Assembly: GCA_017857395.1 (NCBI GenBank)
Contig: JAFMDF010000006.1
Location: 1 to 64,000, forward strand
Reading direction: 5' to 3'
From: Bacteroidota bacterium
GTDB lineage: Bacteria; Bacteroidota; Bacteroidia; Chitinophagales; Saprospiraceae
DNA: 64,000 nucleotides
Shown: in pieces, positions 60,987 to 64,000 of the stretch
How the letters are laid out: each line of letters begins with the position of its first letter
How positions within the stretch are numbered: position 1 is the first letter of the stretch
Translations under genes and position numbers: made by a program
Notes under the pieces: model-generated
The model's database searches: none
What the model was told of the DNA's origin: nothing
The model's input: the letters and a program-made list of their open reading frames with translations, nothing else

Positions 60987-61058
60987 GATGAATGAGCGTT
61001 CCCGCAGGGTGAATGTTCGGGGAACATTCAAGCGAGTGAACCGCAAAGCGGACGGGAT
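60987..61058. repeat. GATGAATGAGC...GCGGACGGGAT element, copy 1
   Basis: The element runs GATGAATGAGC, CCCGCAGGGTGAA, an ATTC-rich hairpin, then GTGAACCGCAAAGCGGACGG. It is matched by the reverse complement at 61611-61684. Between them (61059-61610) there is no gene. Confidence 0.75.
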
Positions 61059-61092
61059 AGCTCAGGATTTATTCAAGATGAACAGGATTGTG

Positions 61093-61130
61093 TAGAAGTA
61101 GCTTAGGGATCTTGCCTGAGTAGTTATTTT
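61093..61130 (-). promoter_or_regulatory. CAGGCAAG leader motif upstream of the thioredoxin gene
   Basis: Read on the minus strand: ACTACTCAGGCAAGATCCCT, then AAGCTACTTC. The match to the sites at 45444 and 49729 is partial; the CCGTAT part is not clear. Confidence 0.35.
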
Positions 61131-61340
61131 ACTTAGGTTAGAAGGCTGAACTAGTAACACAAAATCTATTTTAGTATGTTAAATTCCCTGTTGGTTAAAA
61201 AATAATAACTGATTGTTTGGTAAATAAACGGAACTACTTTTCAAATCATTATATTCAAATCCATGATTGGGAATGAAACGGAGAATTGGTAGGATGAAAT
61301 GGAGAAATTGCCGATGAATTTAAAAAAAAACGCTTAAAAA

Positions 61341-61385
61341 TTACGAGCAGGCAACTGACCTCGCTTCTTTTACCGTATAGGGGAG
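61341..61385 (+). promoter_or_regulatory. CAGGCAAC leader motif in the gap before the LytTR gene
   Basis: Plus strand: TTACGAGCAGGCAACTGACC, then TCGCTTCTTTTACCGTATAG. It has the same order of CAGGCAAC, pyrimidine tract and CCGTAT as the minus-strand sites. It lies 287 bp before the likely regulator start. Confidence 0.4.
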
Positions 61386-61610
61386 TATTAACAAGAAAAT
61401 GGATTAGAAAATGGGAGTTCTTAAGGGGAGTAGCTTAATACTACTTTATAATAAATGAATTAGTCTATTTCCTTTTTTGAAGCCAACAAATTTTTTTATC
61501 CTAAAATAGGGGAAATCCTTTTAAGTATTGTCTAAGCAATAAGTCTTCTTAACATAAACAACTCACTTATTGATTAGAGCCTTTACTTTATAGAGAACTA
61601 TCCTAATGTA

Positions 61611-61684
61611 GCATCCCGTCCGCTTTGCGGTTCATTCGCATGAAGGTCTACTAGACCTTCACCCTTCGGGATTGCTCATTCATC
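61611..61684. repeat. GATGAATGAGC...GCGGACGGGAT element, copy 2 (inverted)
   Basis: This is the reverse complement of 60987-61058. Its right end runs into the first codons of the LytTR regulator, including the only available start codon (TTG 61672). Confidence 0.75.
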
Positions 61685-62463
61685 TTTTTGTTCACCTAAA
61701 CTTAAAGCTTATCAAAACGCTAATCATCGAAGACGAGGCATGGACTGCTAAGAAATTAGCCCATCAATTAGGACAAATTAATCCAGCTATTGAGGTCGTA
61801 AATACCTTTGATACGGTAGAAGATTCTGTAAAGTATCTGACTGATAACCAATCAGTTGATTTGATTTTTATGGACATTCATTTGGCGGATGGAACGAGTT
61901 TTGACATCTTCCGACAAGTAGAAGTCAATGCACCCGTGGTTTTTACTACGGCTTATGACCAATATATGGTAGATGCTTTTCAACATCATAGCATTGACTA
62001 TATTTTGAAGCCTACCAAAAAAGAAGCGCTAGAACAAAGTTTGAAGAAATATAATCGTTGGTATAATGCCCCAGATATGTCGAATTATGCGACTTTATTG
62101 CAATGGGATTCGGCGATTAAAAAAGTATATAAAGAACGTTTTTTAGTACAAGCAGGTAAAAAGTTATTGCCTATTTCTGTAAAAGATATGGCTTATTTCT
62201 ATGCGGATGCTAAATTTGTTATGGTTGCGTTGAAAAATGGTCGGGAGTATATCGTCAATCATACTTTAGCAGAATTAGAACAATTAATCGACCCTGTGCA
62301 ATTTTATAGAATTAACCGTAAAGCAATTGTTAATATTGATGCTGTAAAGAGTTTGCAAATGGGCAAAAATTATAAATGGATGTTGCATTTAGAGCCCGTA
62401 CCAGATTTTAAAGTGCCGATTCCTACTGATAAATTGACGGATTTTAAGGAGTGGGTGAGTTAG
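61672..62463 (+). CDS. LytTR-family response regulator
   Basis: The 263-residue product has an N-terminal receiver domain (IKTLIIEDEA with acidic pair, FMDIHLADG with phospho-acceptor Asp, FTTAYDQY, LKPTKK) and a C-terminal LytTR DNA-binding domain (about 155-262, with YFYADAKFVMVALKNGREYI and FYRINRKAIVNI). The gene has no ATG upstream of the receiver domain; TTG 61672 is the only candidate start codon I can see and it lies in a repeat element. Relatives would start MIKTLIIEDE, but the codon there is CTT. No kinase is adjacent; the two TPR histidine kinases of this window are possible partners. Confidence 0.85.
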   Translation: MLIHLFVHLNLKLIKTLIIEDEAWTAKKLAHQLGQINPAIEVVNTFDTVEDSVKYLTDNQSVDLIFMDIHLADGTSFDIFRQVEVNAPVVFTTAYDQYMVDAFQHHSIDYILKPTKKEALEQSLKKYNRWYNAPDMSNYATLLQWDSAIKKVYKERFLVQAGKKLLPISVKDMAYFYADAKFVMVALKNGREYIVNHTLAELEQLIDPVQFYRINRKAIVNIDAVKSLQMGKNYKWMLHLEPVPDFKVPIPTDKLTDFKEWVS

Positions 62464-62494
62464 TTGATTATTGATTATTAGTTGATTCATTATT

Positions 62495-62556
62495 ATCCGT
62501 TGGACAATCAATTTACTGGGCAAGAAAGTACCCAACGGATTGATTGCCCAACGGAT
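62495..62556. repeat. ATCCGTTGG-type palindrome
   Basis: Arms ATCCGTTGGACAATCAAT (62495-62512) and its complement at 62539-62556 match at 17 of 18 positions. It lies after the LytTR gene and may terminate it. It is related to 28793-28859. Confidence 0.75.
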
Positions 62557-62638
62557 TTTTAATTTTAAGAAAAAATGTTGATTTTGAGGCATTATTTTTT
62601 ACCTGACCATCTATTTAGTAACGCCTATTTTTCTAAAA

Positions 62639-63181
62639 ATGACCTTGTTAAAAGGAGAACGAATACACTTATTTCCTGCCAACCTTAGTAATCGCCGAAC
62701 AATTTTTAATTGGATGACAAAATCAGACATTGCTGCTCAAATGTTCGGTTTACCTACTTACCCAGAAATGCAAGCACCAGATTGGGAAGAATTTAAGGAG
62801 GATTACACCATCAATTATTTTACAGATGAGTTTCCTTTAAAAGGACGCTGCTTTATTATTAAAAAAGGGAAAAAGCATATTGGTCAAATCAATTATAACC
62901 CGATTAATATTGCCCAAAAATTAGTCGAATTAGATATTTGGTTGGCTAAAAGTGTTTTTACAGGAAAAGGATATGGAACAGAAGCCATTCAATTATTAGG
63001 CAACTATTTACACCAAACATTTAACTGCGAATTACTATTTTTGCAACCTTCTGCTAGAAATCCAAAAGCAATTAAAGTTTATCAAAAATTAGGGTTTAAA
63101 ATAAGCGAAGAAATACCAGTTGGAATGGAGGTAGATTATTTTGATTCCGTTTTTATGATTAAAAAGATAGCAAAAAAATGA
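62639..63181 (+). CDS. GNAT-family acetyltransferase
   Basis: The 180-residue protein is of the RimJ/RimL-like GNAT type: IHLFPANLSNRRTIFNWM at the start, a beta-bulge strand KLVELDIWL, the acetyl-CoA loop GKGYGTEA (109-116), and ARNPKAIKVYQKLGFK near the C-terminus. It acetylates an amine on an unknown acceptor such as a protein N-terminus, amino sugar or drug. Its stop codon overlaps the start of the P-loop kinase gene (ATGA), so the two are translationally coupled. Confidence 0.88.
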   Translation: MTLLKGERIHLFPANLSNRRTIFNWMTKSDIAAQMFGLPTYPEMQAPDWEEFKEDYTINYFTDEFPLKGRCFIIKKGKKHIGQINYNPINIAQKLVELDIWLAKSVFTGKGYGTEAIQLLGNYLHQTFNCELLFLQPSARNPKAIKVYQKLGFKISEEIPVGMEVDYFDSVFMIKKIAKK

Positions 63182-63717
63182 AAATTCACATCTTCGGCGC
63201 ATCTGGTTCTGGTACAACTACTTTAGGCAAGGCATTGCATCAAAAAACAGGATATCGACACCTCGATGCTGACAATTATTACTGGGAAAAAACAGATCCA
63301 CCTTTTCAAATAAAAATACCTTTAGCAAAACGCAATCAATTAATTACCAACCATTTTCTGGCACAAGCAAACTGTATTATTAGCGGGTCTATGGTCAGTT
63401 GGGGAACAGCATGGGCGAGTGCTTTTAACTTATATGTATTTCTCTATTTACCACCAGCAATTAGGATGCAACGATTAAGGGATAGAGAAATAGAACGCTA
63501 TGGAGATTCCTTAAAATCGAATGAAAAAATTAGAATGGAATCTAAGGCCTTTTTGGATTGGGCTAGTCAATATGATGATGGTACTTTTCAAGGACGCAGT
63601 TTAGCAATTCATTTAGATTGGATAAAAGTATTGGATGGGAAGGTTTTAAAAATTGAAGGGGATACGACGGTAGAGGAAAGAGTGGATTTGGTTATTAAAC
63701 AGTTAGATTTGGCATAA
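63178..63717 (+). CDS. small P-loop NTPase / adenylate-kinase-like protein
   Basis: The 179-residue protein has Walker A GASGSGTTT (7-15), a substrate-binding DAD near residue 30 (HLDADNYYW) and a lid-like arginine region RMQRLRDREIERYG. This is the pattern of adenylate or shikimate kinase-related proteins sometimes annotated as topology-modulation (FlaR-like) proteins. The substrate is unknown. It overlaps the acetyltransferase gene by 4 bp, and the pair may modify one small molecule in turn. Confidence 0.8.
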   Translation: MKIHIFGASGSGTTTLGKALHQKTGYRHLDADNYYWEKTDPPFQIKIPLAKRNQLITNHFLAQANCIISGSMVSWGTAWASAFNLYVFLYLPPAIRMQRLRDREIERYGDSLKSNEKIRMESKAFLDWASQYDDGTFQGRSLAIHLDWIKVLDGKVLKIEGDTTVEERVDLVIKQLDLA

Positions 63718-63722
63718 ATTGA

Positions 63723-64000
63723 TTATTTCAAAACTCGAAATTCAGATAAGTCTAACTCAAAACCTACTAATATATTTTCTCCTGATAATTTTTGATTAAA
63801 ATCAGTTATCGTTTCAATACTACCATCTATTCTATAAATATAAGCTTTTTCTTTGTAAGGGTCTATTAGCCAAGCCAGTTTTACGCCGTTAGCTATCCAT
63901 GATTTTTCCATTTTTTCTTTTACCTTTTTTAATCTATCACTTTTAGACCTTAATTCTACTACAAAGTCAGGAACAACTGGAATAAATTCATTTTCTATTT
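63723..64000 (-). CDS. Uma2-family protein, 5' end cut by the window
   Basis: The minus-strand frame is open from the right edge to TAA at 63723-63725. The visible part reads ENEFIPVVPDFVVELRSKSD, a helix, then WIANGVKLAWLIDPY and a C-terminal beta region. PDFVVEL and the spacing to LAWLID match the Uma2 (DUF820) group, a PD-(D/E)XK-like nuclease fold common in cyanobacteria and Bacteroidota. Whether it is an active nuclease is unknown. The N-terminal half lies outside the window. Confidence 0.8.
   Translation of the reverse strand, partial: IENEFIPVVPDFVVELRSKSDRLKKVKEKMEKSWIANGVKLAWLIDPYKEKAYIYRIDGSIETITDFNQKLSGENILVGFELDLSEFRVLK

Overview
This is AT-rich bacterial chromosome from a member of the Bacteroidota. 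The clues are FtsX-type permeases without adjacent ATPases, a PadR gene overlapping a permease gene, a TAnnTTTG-type promoter, and the families DUF2332, DUF3570, DUF4266 and PVC-type cytochrome. The mix of TPR histidine kinases, propeller and sortilin-like proteins and multiheme cytochromes fits the Saprospiria best; that class assignment is inference. No phage, insertion sequence or CRISPR array is visible.

Layout. 0-18.5 kb holds general genes: an SGNH/PVC-dehydrogenase/cytochrome fusion, small lipoproteins, a phosphatase, a NUDIX regulator, a TPR histidine kinase, an FtsX permease, a CarH-like B12 regulator convergent with an R2lox metalloenzyme, a propeller lipoprotein, an orphan GIY-YIG protein and a cyclase. 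18.6-35 kb holds an M20 amidohydrolase, a broken HTH gene, several unrecognised proteins, a padR-permease operon, a Gfo/Idh oxidoreductase, an EamA transporter, a DUF2332 protein and an unrecognised gene pair. 35-49.6 kb is an almost wholly minus-strand electron-transfer cluster: b-type membrane cytochrome, Fe-S/flavin oxidoreductase, two giant cytochromes c (23 and 28 CxxCH motifs), an outer-membrane beta-barrel, an OB-fold lipoprotein and a fused ResB-CcsA cytochrome c assembly protein. It is interrupted by a plus-strand nuclease pseudogene. 50-57.5 kb holds a sortilin-like propeller protein, three tRNAs, a second TPR kinase and a sulfotransferase. 57.8-61 kb is the thioredoxin/ApbE/DUF4266/DUF3570 redox cluster. 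The right end has a LytTR regulator, an acetyltransferase, a small P-loop kinase and a Uma2-like protein cut by the edge.

How the genes work together. The 35-49.6 kb cluster reads as a path from cytoplasmic NAD(P)H or the quinone pool through periplasmic multiheme wires to an outer-membrane barrel, with its own heme-attachment machinery. The ApbE cluster is a second extracytoplasmic redox module. A short leader motif (CAGGCAAC, then CCTA and CCGTAT) lies upstream of genes in both modules and may link their expression.

The other main theme is repeats. Several unrelated families of palindromic or long-armed inverted repeats fill the intergenic gaps. In three places they appear to have entered protein-coding sequence: the N-terminus of the 28-heme cytochrome, an in-frame 33-bp palindrome in the DUF2332 gene, and the 5' end of the LytTR gene, which now lacks an ATG. 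Two genes are broken by a single in-frame TAA.
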